Positions 43,211 to 52,117 of a stretch of 64,000 bases of DNA are shown here, in pieces. Each line of letters opens with the position of its first letter. Within the stretch, counting starts at the first letter, position 1. The stretch is from assembly GCA_009772895.1 (NCBI GenBank), contig WOUP01000002.1:372001-436000 (forward strand), given 5' to 3'. The notes beneath the pieces were generated by a model. The model saw only the letters and a program-made list of their open reading frames with translations. It was not told the DNA's origin and ran no database searches. The translations under genes and the position numbers were made by a program. Source of the DNA: Puniceicoccaceae bacterium 5H (GTDB taxonomy: Bacteria > Verrucomicrobiota > Verrucomicrobiia > Opitutales > Oceanipulchritudinaceae).

Positions 43211-44608
43211 ATGGCTAACGAAACTTACGATTTGGTGGTGATTGGCGGCGGTCCCGCCGGTTACGCGGCAGCAATTCGCGCCGGTCAGTTGGGCAAGAAG
43301 GTTGCCTGCATCGAGATCGAGCGCGCGGGCGGCACCTGCCTCAACTGGGGCTGTATCCCGTCCAAGGCATTGCTGAAAGCGGCCGAAACCTTTGAGAGCA
43401 TCCACGGCGCCGAGGAATTTGGCGTCTCCGTGGGCGACGTAAAGGTCGACTTCTCAAAGGTCATGCAGCGTTCGCGTGGCGTGTCCGACAAGATGGCGCG
43501 CGGGATCGAGTTCCTCTTCAAGAAGAACAAGGTCGACTACTTCCTCGGCCGCGGTCACGTGCCGACCCCCGGCATCGTGCAGATCACCGAAGGTCCGGAC
43601 GAAGGCAAGTCCTTCCAGACCAAGAACACCCTGATCGCCACCGGTTGCCGCTCCCGTCGCCTGCCGAACCTCGAAGTCGACGGCGAGCGCGTGATGACCT
43701 CCCGCGAGGCGCTGGTGATGAAAAAGCAGCCCAAGAGCATCGCCATCCTCGGTGCGGGCGCCATCGGCGTGGAGTTTGCCTACTTCCTCAACACGCTCGG
43801 CACTGAAGTCCACCTCATCGAGATGATGGACCGCATCGTGCCGGTAGAGGACGAAGAAATTTCCCAGGCGCTGGCCCGCTCCTTCAAGAAGCAGGGCATC
43901 AAGGTCTATACCGGCACCAAGGTGGAAAACCCGGAAACGACCGAAAACGGCGCCAAGATGCAGCTGGTGAAGGGCGACAAGACGGAGACGCTCGAAGTCG
44001 ATACCCTCTTGCTCTCCATCGGCGTCGTGCCGCTGCTCGAAGGTGCGCTCGGCGACCGTGTGAACCTCGAGCTCGACCAACGCGGCTACATCAAGGTCAA
44101 CGACCGCTACGAGACCAACCTCAAGGGCATCTACGCCGCCGGCGACATCATCGGGCCGCCGTGGCTCGCCCACGTCGCGACCTACGAAGCCGTGCAGGCC
44201 GTCAACGGCATGTTCAAGCACAGCGAGCCGAAGCGCGTGACCACCTTCCCGGGCTGCACCTACTGCCACCCGCAGATCGCCAGCGTCGGCCTGACCGAGG
44301 CGAAGGCCAAGGAAAAGGGCCTCGAATACAAGGTGGGCAAGTTCCCCTTCACCGCGCTGGGCAAGGCCGTGGCCGTCAACATGCCCGAAGGCTTCGTGAA
44401 GCTGATCACCGACGCCAAATACGGCGAGCTGCTGGGCGCCCACATCATCGGCAACGATGCGACCGAGCTGATCACCGAGTATGTGCTCGCGATGAAATCC
44501 GAGATCACCGTGGACGAGATTCACGCCACGATCCACGCCCACCCGACCATGTCCGAGGCACTGGGCGAAGCCGCCGCCGCGACCCACAACGAAGCGATCC
44601 ACATCTAG
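43211..44608 (+). CDS. lpd: Dihydrolipoyl dehydrogenase
   Basis: A 465-residue flavoprotein from ATG 43211; the track start is upstream. FAD motif VVIGGGPAGYAAAIRAGQLG, redox pair Cys43-Cys48 in GGTCLNWGCIPSKALL, NAD motif ILGAGAIGVEFAYFLNTLG, and the active-site His-Glu of HAHPTMSEALGEAAAA. It reoxidises lipoate in the pyruvate, 2-oxoglutarate or glycine complexes. E1 and E2 genes are not in the window. A strong terminator follows. Confidence 0.95.
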   Translation: MANETYDLVVIGGGPAGYAAAIRAGQLGKKVACIEIERAGGTCLNWGCIPSKALLKAAETFESIHGAEEFGVSVGDVKVDFSKVMQRSRGVSDKMARGIEFLFKKNKVDYFLGRGHVPTPGIVQITEGPDEGKSFQTKNTLIATGCRSRRLPNLEVDGERVMTSREALVMKKQPKSIAILGAGAIGVEFAYFLNTLGTEVHLIEMMDRIVPVEDEEISQALARSFKKQGIKVYTGTKVENPETTENGAKMQLVKGDKTETLEVDTLLLSIGVVPLLEGALGDRVNLELDQRGYIKVNDRYETNLKGIYAAGDIIGPPWLAHVATYEAVQAVNGMFKHSEPKRVTTFPGCTYCHPQIASVGLTEAKAKEKGLEYKVGKFPFTALGKAVAVNMPEGFVKLITDAKYGELLGAHIIGNDATELITEYVLAMKSEITVDEIHATIHAHPTMSEALGEAAAATHNEAIHI

Positions 44609-44633
44609 GCGCGCTTCATTTTACGATTTTCAC

Positions 44634-44665
44634 GGCAGCATCCTCTATGGATGCTGCCTTTTTTT
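44634..44665 (+). terminator. Rho-independent terminator of lpd
   Basis: GGCAGCATCC and GGATGCTGCC form a perfect 10-bp stem with a TCTAT loop, followed by a T run. It is 26 bp after the lpd stop. Confidence 0.93.
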
Positions 44666-45136
44666 GTGTCGAATGATCGGTGGATTGTAAGCGCAGTGTG
44701 ACCGATTCCGACTCCCCTGCTTGATGTTGTATCGTAGGCGATGATGACGACTGTATGATCCTTTTCAGGGAAATGGGGGAGGAAGGTCTTGTGAGCCCGT
44801 GCACCCAGCAAGCTGAAGGCTTGCCCTAGCGTAGCCGGTGGTTGAGGCCGCAAGGCGGACGATACCACCGGTAGAGCTCCATCGGTGTGCACCTTGAAGA
44901 GGTGCCATATTGGGCCGCCCTTGACCTGTGGCACCGCTTCGGGGCGCGGTGTAGGGGGCGAGGAGCCCGGCATCCTGGAGGGATGCCAGATTGTAGCCGG
45001 TGGTTGAGGGCGCAATCGCGCCCGACACCACCGGAACAGAAGCCTAACGAATGCACCTTGAAGAGGTGCCATCGGTTTGCACAGTCCCTCGCGACTTTGC
45101 GAAAGGGGCAGGTGACCCGGTTCTCGACTCCCTGCC
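44666..45136. other. Non-coding gap between lpd and cheB
   Basis: 470 bp without a credible gene. The left third is plain; the middle and right parts hold the composite palindromic repeat annotated separately. Short ORFs predicted here are interrupted by the palindromes and were rejected. Confidence 0.6.
44832..45074. repeat. Two-copy composite palindromic repeat
   Basis: A TAGCCGGTGGTTGAGG ... ACCACCGG hairpin unit (44832-44871 and 44994-45034) is each time followed after 16-17 nt by TGCACCTTGAAGAGGTGCCAT (44888-44908 and 45052-45072). The two units are offset by about 162 bp. A third palindrome, GGCATCC-TGGAG-GGATGCC, lies between them (969-987 of the same 44-kb block). This resembles REP-like dispersed intergenic elements. 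A 13-nt piece of the same unit (CGTAGCCGGTGGT) is also at 9570-9582. Confidence 0.75.
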
Positions 45137-46300
<1,164 letters not shown>

Positions 46301-47179
46301 CTACCGCGTCTTGCGGTAGGCGGCCGAGGTAACCATGCGTAGGGGCAGATCGAGGCCGAGCAGGCTCTCGGAGTGCCCGATAAACAAGTAGCCGCCCGGG
46401 CGCAGGTTGCGGCAAAGCTTCTCGACCACGGCCTGCTGCGTGGGGCGGTCGAAATAGATCGCCACGTTGCGGAAGAAGATTGCGTCGAAGGTGTCGGCTA
46501 CCGGGTAGTGCTCGTCCATAAAGTTGAGGCGATGGAAATGGACTCGGCTACGCAGTTCGGGCGTGATGCGGACGGTGTTTTTAGAGGGATCTCGGCTGCG
46601 CAGCAGGTATTTCTTGCGCAAGGGCTCTGGGATCGGCTCGATGCGTGACTGCTCGTAGATAGCCGCCCGGGCGTGGTCCAGGACGGTCGTGCAGATGTCG
46701 GTCGCCAGGATGCCGAAATCGAAGCGCCCCCGTTGGTGCCCGAATTCGCTCAGGACCATCGCGAGGGTATAAGCCTCTTCGCCTGAGGAACAGCCCGCAC
46801 ACCAGACCTTTGCCTTCCAGGGATAGCCCTGGCTGGGGTCGAGGGAGGGCAGGGCCTGTTGCTGCAGGAAGTCGAAGTGCTTGGACTCGCGGAAGAAGTC
46901 CGTCTTGTTGGTCGTGACGGCATTGAAGAAGTCGGCCAGCTCCTGCTGCGCGTGGGGCGATTTGAGCAGGTAATCCTTGTAGGCTTCGATGCTGTCCAGG
47001 TTCAATGCCCGCAGCCGCCGTTGCAGGCGGCTGCGCAACATCGGCAGCTTGCTCTCGGGCATCTTGATCCCGAGACGTTCGGTGATGAACTCGCCCAATA
47101 CGCGAAAGCTCCTTACGCTGAGGCGCAGTTCCTCGTGGCTATCGAGGTAGGTGGTGTCTTCGTGCATGGGCGGGCTCAC
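46301..47179 (-). CDS. cheR: Chemotaxis methyltransferase
   Basis: A 292-residue CheR that methylates MCP glutamates. N-terminal helical domain, then the SAM region VWCAGCSSGEEAYTLAMVLSEF and FDAIFFRNVAIYFDRPTQQAV, and the C-terminal LFIGHSESLLGLDLPLR. The start is GTG 47179, with ATG 47167 as an alternative; neither has a strong ribosome site. The MCP in the operon ends in a pentapeptide of the kind that docks CheR. Confidence 0.94.
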   Translation of the reverse strand: MSPPMHEDTTYLDSHEELRLSVRSFRVLGEFITERLGIKMPESKLPMLRSRLQRRLRALNLDSIEAYKDYLLKSPHAQQELADFFNAVTTNKTDFFRESKHFDFLQQQALPSLDPSQGYPWKAKVWCAGCSSGEEAYTLAMVLSEFGHQRGRFDFGILATDICTTVLDHARAAIYEQSRIEPIPEPLRKKYLLRSRDPSKNTVRITPELRSRVHFHRLNFMDEHYPVADTFDAIFFRNVAIYFDRPTQQAVVEKLCRNLRPGGYLFIGHSESLLGLDLPLRMVTSAAYRKTR

Positions 47180-47187
47180 GGTGCGGC

Positions 47188-47667
47188 TTAGCTGGAGTGC
47201 GCGCCGATGAGGGCGAGCTCGTTGGAGGAGAATACGGCCGCGATATCGAGGATGATGACGAAGCCGGTGTCGCGTTTGCCCATGCCGCGGATGAACTCCG
47301 TGCGCCAGCGCATGGCGATCGACGGGGGCGGGTTGACGCTGGCCTCTTCAAACTCCACGACATCGTGCACGCTGTCCGCGATACCGCCGAGCGTCGTCAT
47401 CTCGCCATCCAGCTCGAGTTCGAGCACGATGATGCGCGAGTTGACGGTGTCGGTGACGGGGGGCAGGCCGAACTTGCGCCGCAGGTCCACTACGGGGATG
47501 GCGCTGCCACGGACGTTGACGACGCCCCGCATGTAGTCGGGCGCGGTCGGCACCTTGGTAATCTGGGTTAGTTCGAGGACTTCGCGCACCTGGGTCACGT
47601 TGATGGCAAACTCTTCGTCACCCAGGCGGAAGGTCAGGTATTGGGCGGATTCCATCGTAGCATTCAT
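47188..47667 (-). CDS. cheW: CheW coupling protein
   Basis: A 159-residue CheW with the usual strands: QYLTFRLGDEEFAINVTQVREVLE, MRGVVNVRGSAIPVVDLRRKFGL and a C-terminal GVAFxxx-like DTGFVIILDIAAVF. It links the MCP to CheA. It is 9 bp after the MCP gene and preceded by AGGAA. Confidence 0.95.
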   Translation of the reverse strand: MNATMESAQYLTFRLGDEEFAINVTQVREVLELTQITKVPTAPDYMRGVVNVRGSAIPVVDLRRKFGLPPVTDTVNSRIIVLELELDGEMTTLGGIADSVHDVVEFEEASVNPPPSIAMRWRTEFIRGMGKRDTGFVIILDIAAVFSSNELALIGAHSS

Positions 47668-47676
47668 GGTCGATTC

Positions 47677-49371
47677 CTAGTAGCGTTGGAATTCGCGGTC
47701 GCGGGTATCGGCAGTGTCATTCGAGCCGTCGAGGCTGATCGAGATGCCCTTGCCGTTGCGAGAGAGGTTGCCGTTGCTTCCGTTCTGGCCGCCGAAGGCT
47801 TTGGCAGCGTTCATGCGGGGCGCGGCCTTGGCGACCGGAGCGACGCGGCTGCCCTGCCGTTCCTGATTTTCGTCCAGCTTGAAGAAGCCGATCGTGTCTT
47901 GTAGCTGCTGCCCCTGGCTGGCCAGTTCCTCGGCAGTGGAGGCCATCTCTTCGGAGGAAGCGGAGTTGCGCTGCGTCACCTGGTCGAGCTCCTGCATGGC
48001 CTTGCTCACCTGGTTGGCGCCGGTGGTCTGTTCGGCGCTGGCGGCGGCGATTTCCTGCACGAGCTCGGCCGTGCGGCGAATGTCGGGCACCAGTTTGGTC
48101 AGCAGTTCGCCGGCTTCTTCGGCCAGGCTCACGCCTCCACTGGTGAGGCGGCTGATTTCGCTGGCGGAAGCCTGGCTGCGTTCGGCCAGCTTGCGCACTT
48201 CGGAGGCCACCACGGCAAAGCCCTTGCCGTGTTCACCCGCGCGGGCGGCTTCGACCGCGGCGTTGAGGGCGAGCAGGTCGGTCTTGCGCGCGATTTCTTC
48301 GATGATACTGATCTTGTCGGCGATCTCGTTCATCGCCTTGACGGTGTCGGCGACGGCCTTGCCGCTGGTTTCCGCATCCTGGGCCGCCTTGCTGGCGATC
48401 ATGTCCGTCTGCTTGGCGTTGTCGGAATTCTGCTGAATGCTGGCGCTCATTTCCTCCATGGAGGAGGTGGTCTCTTCGGCCGAAGCGGCCTGCTCGGTCG
48501 CGCCTTCCGAAAGCTGTTGGGCGGCGGCGCTCATTTCCTCACTGCCGGAGGCGACGTTGGAGGCTGCCGTGTTCACGTCGGTCACGACGCGGCGCAGGTT
48601 TTCGACCATCTTGTTCATGGTCTCGAGCAGCTTGCCGATCTCGTCCTTGCGATCCACCTCGATGGAGTGAGAGAGATCGCCGGTCGAGACGGTGTTGGCA
48701 AATTCCAGCGATGTGTAAAGCGGCTGAGTGATGCTGCGCGTGATGAAGTAGGCGATGGCGGCCGCCGTGCCGAGGGTGATCAAAAGCGCGATGGCGAGGC
48801 CAACAAAAGCGGCGGTGACAAACGCGAGTGCCTCGTTGCCGGCTTCGCCTGACGTCTTGCGAATGTAGTCCACCAAGGTGTTGAGCTTGGCCATATAGGC
48901 ATCGAAGGACGGGTCCAGTTGTTCGCGGGCCAACTGAATAGCCTCCGCGTCCTGCTGATTGCTGCTGGCCGCCAATACCTTGGTGCGAAGGTCGATGTAG
49001 GCGAGGCGCGTTTGCGTCACATCCTCAAAGAGACTTTGCTCGTGGGGGTCTGTGATGCTTTCCTGGTATTCCTTGACGGTCGCGGCGTTGGCGACGCTCT
49101 CCTGCAACATTTCTTCCTCGAGTGAATCCTTACGCTCCTTCGAGTTGGCAATGACGTGGCGGAATACGAGGGCGTAGTTGCTGCGAGCACGCGACTCCAG
49201 CAAGCCGGCTCGGCTGAGGCTGGGGATGGATTGCTCCGCCAGCTCCTCGCTGCGGTCGCGGATATGATCGAGTTGCAGGTAGGTGTAGCCCGCGAGGCCC
49301 AGCACAGTGACGATGACAGCGCCGAAACCCAGGAACATACGGGTTCCGATCTTCAGGTCTTTGAGTTTCAT
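47677..49371 (-). CDS. Methyl-accepting chemotaxis protein with C-terminal CheR-docking-like pentapeptide
   Basis: A 564-residue transmembrane receptor. TM1 (about 12-34), a helical periplasmic sensor of about 150 residues (four-helix-bundle type, ligand unknown), TM2 ([21 protein letters not shown]), HAMP, and a cytoplasmic coiled coil. The signalling tip is [27 protein letters not shown] flexible tail leads to the last five residues EFQRY, matching x-[FYWH]-x-x-[FYWH], the motif for CheR/CheB docking. The 88 bp before the gene is AT-rich with TAACGTTA and might hold an internal promoter. Confidence 0.93.
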   Translation of the reverse strand: MKLKDLKIGTRMFLGFGAVIVTVLGLAGYTYLQLDHIRDRSEELAEQSIPSLSRAGLLESRARSNYALVFRHVIANSKERKDSLEEEMLQESVANAATVKEYQESITDPHEQSLFEDVTQTRLAYIDLRTKVLAASSNQQDAEAIQLAREQLDPSFDAYMAKLNTLVDYIRKTSGEAGNEALAFVTAAFVGLAIALLITLGTAAAIAYFITRSITQPLYTSLEFANTVSTGDLSHSIEVDRKDEIGKLLETMNKMVENLRRVVTDVNTAASNVASGSEEMSAAAQQLSEGATEQAASAEETTSSMEEMSASIQQNSDNAKQTDMIASKAAQDAETSGKAVADTVKAMNEIADKISIIEEIARKTDLLALNAAVEAARAGEHGKGFAVVASEVRKLAERSQASASEISRLTSGGVSLAEEAGELLTKLVPDIRRTAELVQEIAAASAEQTTGANQVSKAMQELDQVTQRNSASSEEMASTAEELASQGQQLQDTIGFFKLDENQERQGSRVAPVAKAAPRMNAAKAFGGQNGSNGNLSRNGKGISISLDGSNDTADTRDREFQRY

Positions 49372-49459
49372 GATTACGGGGAGTGAAGCGTTTTATTAAC
49401 GTTATTATTTTGCGGCCTGTGGCTCGTCGTCAGCAGGCTGGGGGAGAGAAAAGGAAGGG

Positions 49460-51448
49460 TCAGGCGCTGTGGCGCGTCTGGTGCATGAGTTGATGAATCT
49501 GGTCGGCCGAATGCTCGACGACGCCGTCGATGTCGAGGATCAGGGCGACGCGGCCATCGCCGAGGATGGTGGCACCGGAACAGACCCGGATGTTTTGGTA
49601 AAAGCGGCCGAGCGACTGGATCACCGTCTGATGACTGCCGAGCACGCGGTCGACCACGATGCCGACGCGCTGGCCTTCGTGGCGGGTGATGACAATCTTC
49701 TCGATTTCCGGCTCCGGGCTCGTGATGCCGAAAAGCTCGCGCAGGCGAATGTAGGGCACGAGTTCGTCCCGGACGGTGACGAGGTTACGCCCGTTCTGGC
49801 GGGTACGTTCGTGGCGGTGCAGCTCCACATTTTCCGTCACGGCAGACATCGGCACGATATAGCGATCGCCGTCCAGCTCGACGGCCAGCCCCTCGATGAT
49901 AGCCAAGGTCAGGGGCAGGGTCAGGCGCACGGTCGTGCCCTTGCCGCGTTCGCTCGAAAGCTCGATCGAGCCACGCAGCGCTTCCAGCTGTTTCTTGACC
50001 GCGTCCATGCCCACGCCGCGGCCGGAGATACTGGTGACGGTCTTGGCGGTCGAAAAGCCAGGCAGGAAAATGAGGTTGTAGATCTCGCGATCTGACAGGA
50101 CGGCATCGGGAGCGATCAGGCCGCGTTCGAGTGCCTTTTCGCGGATCGCCTGCGGGTTGATGCCCTTGCCGTCGTCCTCGATCGTGATGACCACCTCGGA
50201 GCCCTCGTGCGCAGCAGAAAGGCGCAGGGTACCGTGGCGGGCCTTGCCAGCACTCAGGCGTTCTTCCGGCGTGCTGAAGCCGTGGTCGAGGCTGTTGCGG
50301 ATCAGGTGGACGAGCGGGTCGCCCAGCTGGTCGAGCACAGTCTTGTCCAGTTCGGTTTCCGCCCCTTCGGTTACGAGGTGGACCTCCTTGCCCAATTCGT
50401 TGGAGAGGTCGTGCACGAGGCGCTTGAAGCGGCTGAAGGTGGTACCGATCGGCATCATGCGGATACCCAGCACACTGTCGCGCAGCTCGGCCACCAAGCG
50501 TTCGATGGCCTCAACGGGGGAGGCCAGCTCGCTGTCGTCGATCCGGGTCGAGACCTGCATCAGGCGCGACTGGTTCATCACCAGCTCTCCGACAAGCTTC
50601 ACCAGGTGGTCGAGCTTGGCGGAGGGCACGCGCAGGGTCTGACCGCCGAGCGATTTTGGGGTCGCGTCGGCCGTGGGCTTCTCCGGTTGCACCGGCGTGG
50701 GCGCCACTTGCGGGGCAGCAGCTTCCCCTGAGGCCGCCTGGGCAGGGGATTCGACGGCTTCGATCGCGATCTCGCTCTCGTCTTCGACGAAGATGAAGAC
50801 GTCCTGGATCGCGTTGCGGTCGTGAGAAGTCGTCAGTGTGATGTCCCAACCCAGGTAACAATGCTCGGGATTGAGCGCATCCAGCGGCGGGATGCGATCC
50901 GTCAAGGCGACGATCTCGCAGGTGCCGAGGCTGCGCAGATCTTCGAGCAGGCCGACGGGGTCGAGGCCGGTCGCGGTCACGCCCGGGCCCGGGCGAAAGC
51001 GAATGTGCCAGATGCGCTGCGTTTCTCCGCCGGCTTGCGGGGTAGGAGCAAGCTGCACTGCCGAGACCGCATGAGGGTTGGTGAGTTCGCCCAGCAGGCC
51101 GATGATGCGTTCGGACTCATCGGCAGCGTCCAGGCTGTCGGGCTCCAGCAACAGGCGATTGATCTGGTCGCGGCTGGCGAGGAGGAGGCCCAGCAGTTCG
51201 TCGCTCAGCTCCAGTTCACCTGCCCGTACGCGATCCAGCGCCGTCTCCACGTGGTGGGTAAACGCGGCCACGGTGTCGAAGCCGAACATGGCACCGGAGC
51301 CCTTCAGCGTGTGAAAGGCGCGGAACATGCGGTTGATCGCCTCGGGATCAGCCGGGCGCTGGTTCAGGTCGAGCGCGGTCTCCTCGACTTGAGCCAGGAG
51401 ATCTTCAGCCTCGAGCAAGAAAGTCTGTGCCGGGTCGGGTTGGCTCAT
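49460..51448 (-). CDS. cheA: Chemotaxis histidine kinase CheA
   Basis: A 662-residue CheA. P1 Hpt His46 (FRAFHTLKGSGAMFGF), a P2-like segment around 140-230, an Ala/Pro linker, dimerisation (VPSAKLDHLVKLVGELVMNQSRL), ATPase (HLIRNSLDHGFSTPEERL, TIEDDGKGI, GRGVGMDAVKKQLEALRG), and a CheW-like P5. It autophosphorylates and passes phosphate to CheY and CheB. An AGGAATCGCC precedes the ATG. Confidence 0.95.
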   Translation of the reverse strand: MSQPDPAQTFLLEAEDLLAQVEETALDLNQRPADPEAINRMFRAFHTLKGSGAMFGFDTVAAFTHHVETALDRVRAGELELSDELLGLLLASRDQINRLLLEPDSLDAADESERIIGLLGELTNPHAVSAVQLAPTPQAGGETQRIWHIRFRPGPGVTATGLDPVGLLEDLRSLGTCEIVALTDRIPPLDALNPEHCYLGWDITLTTSHDRNAIQDVFIFVEDESEIAIEAVESPAQAASGEAAAPQVAPTPVQPEKPTADATPKSLGGQTLRVPSAKLDHLVKLVGELVMNQSRLMQVSTRIDDSELASPVEAIERLVAELRDSVLGIRMMPIGTTFSRFKRLVHDLSNELGKEVHLVTEGAETELDKTVLDQLGDPLVHLIRNSLDHGFSTPEERLSAGKARHGTLRLSAAHEGSEVVITIEDDGKGINPQAIREKALERGLIAPDAVLSDREIYNLIFLPGFSTAKTVTSISGRGVGMDAVKKQLEALRGSIELSSERGKGTTVRLTLPLTLAIIEGLAVELDGDRYIVPMSAVTENVELHRHERTRQNGRNLVTVRDELVPYIRLRELFGITSPEPEIEKIVITRHEGQRVGIVVDRVLGSHQTVIQSLGRFYQNIRVCSGATILGDGRVALILDIDGVVEHSADQIHQLMHQTRHSA

Positions 51449-51456
51449 GGCGATTC

Positions 51457-51819
51457 CTAGCGCATGAGGCGGGTGACGACCATGGTCAGCTGGTCACGCG
51501 TGAATGGCTTGACGATCCAACCGGTGGCGCCTGCGGCCTTGCCGGCCTGCTTCATCTCCGGCTGCGACTCGGTCGTCAGCATCACGATGGGGATCAGGCG
51601 GCCTTGCGGCGTCGCGCGGGCCTGACGGACGAATTCGATCCCGTCCATGCGCGGCATATTGACGTCGGTGATGATCATGGCGATGTCGTTGGCCGCGAGC
51701 TGCTCGAGCCCTTCGACACCATCCTTGGCGGTGACCGCGGTATGGCCCAGTTGGGAGACGGTCATGCTGACCATCTGGCGTATGCTGAGGGAGTCATCAA
51801 CGGTCAGTATCGTTTTCAT
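51457..51819 (-). CDS. cheY: CheY-type response regulator
   Basis: A 120-residue stand-alone receiver: Asp8-Asp9 (TVDDSLSIR), phosphosite Asp52 (IITDVNMPRMDG), Thr82/83 and Lys104 (WIVKPFTRDQL). It overlaps the STAS gene by 23 bp. Output is likely the motor or another effector not in this window. Confidence 0.93.
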   Translation of the reverse strand: MKTILTVDDSLSIRQMVSMTVSQLGHTAVTAKDGVEGLEQLAANDIAMIITDVNMPRMDGIEFVRQARATPQGRLIPIVMLTTESQPEMKQAGKAAGATGWIVKPFTRDQLTMVVTRLMR

Positions 51820-52114
51820 TGCTTGCTACAGTGAGGGAGGGGAGGGAGAGAGAAGCAGCATGAGCGGCCTCCAGAATGGCGTCGGAAGGGTTGCTCAGGC
51901 TGAATTGTGGGGAGCGGGCTGTGGCGGTCTGCCATGCCGAGACCAAGAGCTGGATGCCATTGGTGTCGGCAGCGGTGACCTCTGAAAGATTGATGACGAT
52001 GGGGTGCTCCGCTTGCAGGCCGGAGCAAAGCGCGCGGTGCCATTCGGCGGCGGTGTGGACCGTCAATTCGCCGGTGATCTTGAGAATGGTTTCGGGCTGC
52101 TCGTGAAGTTGCAT
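51797..52114 (-). CDS. STAS-domain protein of the che operon
   Basis: A 105-residue STAS protein: ILKITGELTVHTAAEWHRAL, then IVINLSEVTAADTNGIQLLV, where Thr51 occupies the site of the usual phospho-Ser. The start is 3 nt after the preceding stop and the end overlaps cheY. STAS proteins at this position are seen in other chemosensory clusters. What it binds is unknown. Confidence 0.82.
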   Translation of the reverse strand: MQLHEQPETILKITGELTVHTAAEWHRALCSGLQAEHPIVINLSEVTAADTNGIQLLVSAWQTATARSPQFSLSNPSDAILEAAHAASLSLPSLTVASNENDTDR

Positions 52115-52117
52115 CGT

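Noticed and set aside
44832-45074. CRISPR-like array
   Set aside because: Only two units, internal palindromes, and spacer-repeat sizes do not fit; no cas genes.
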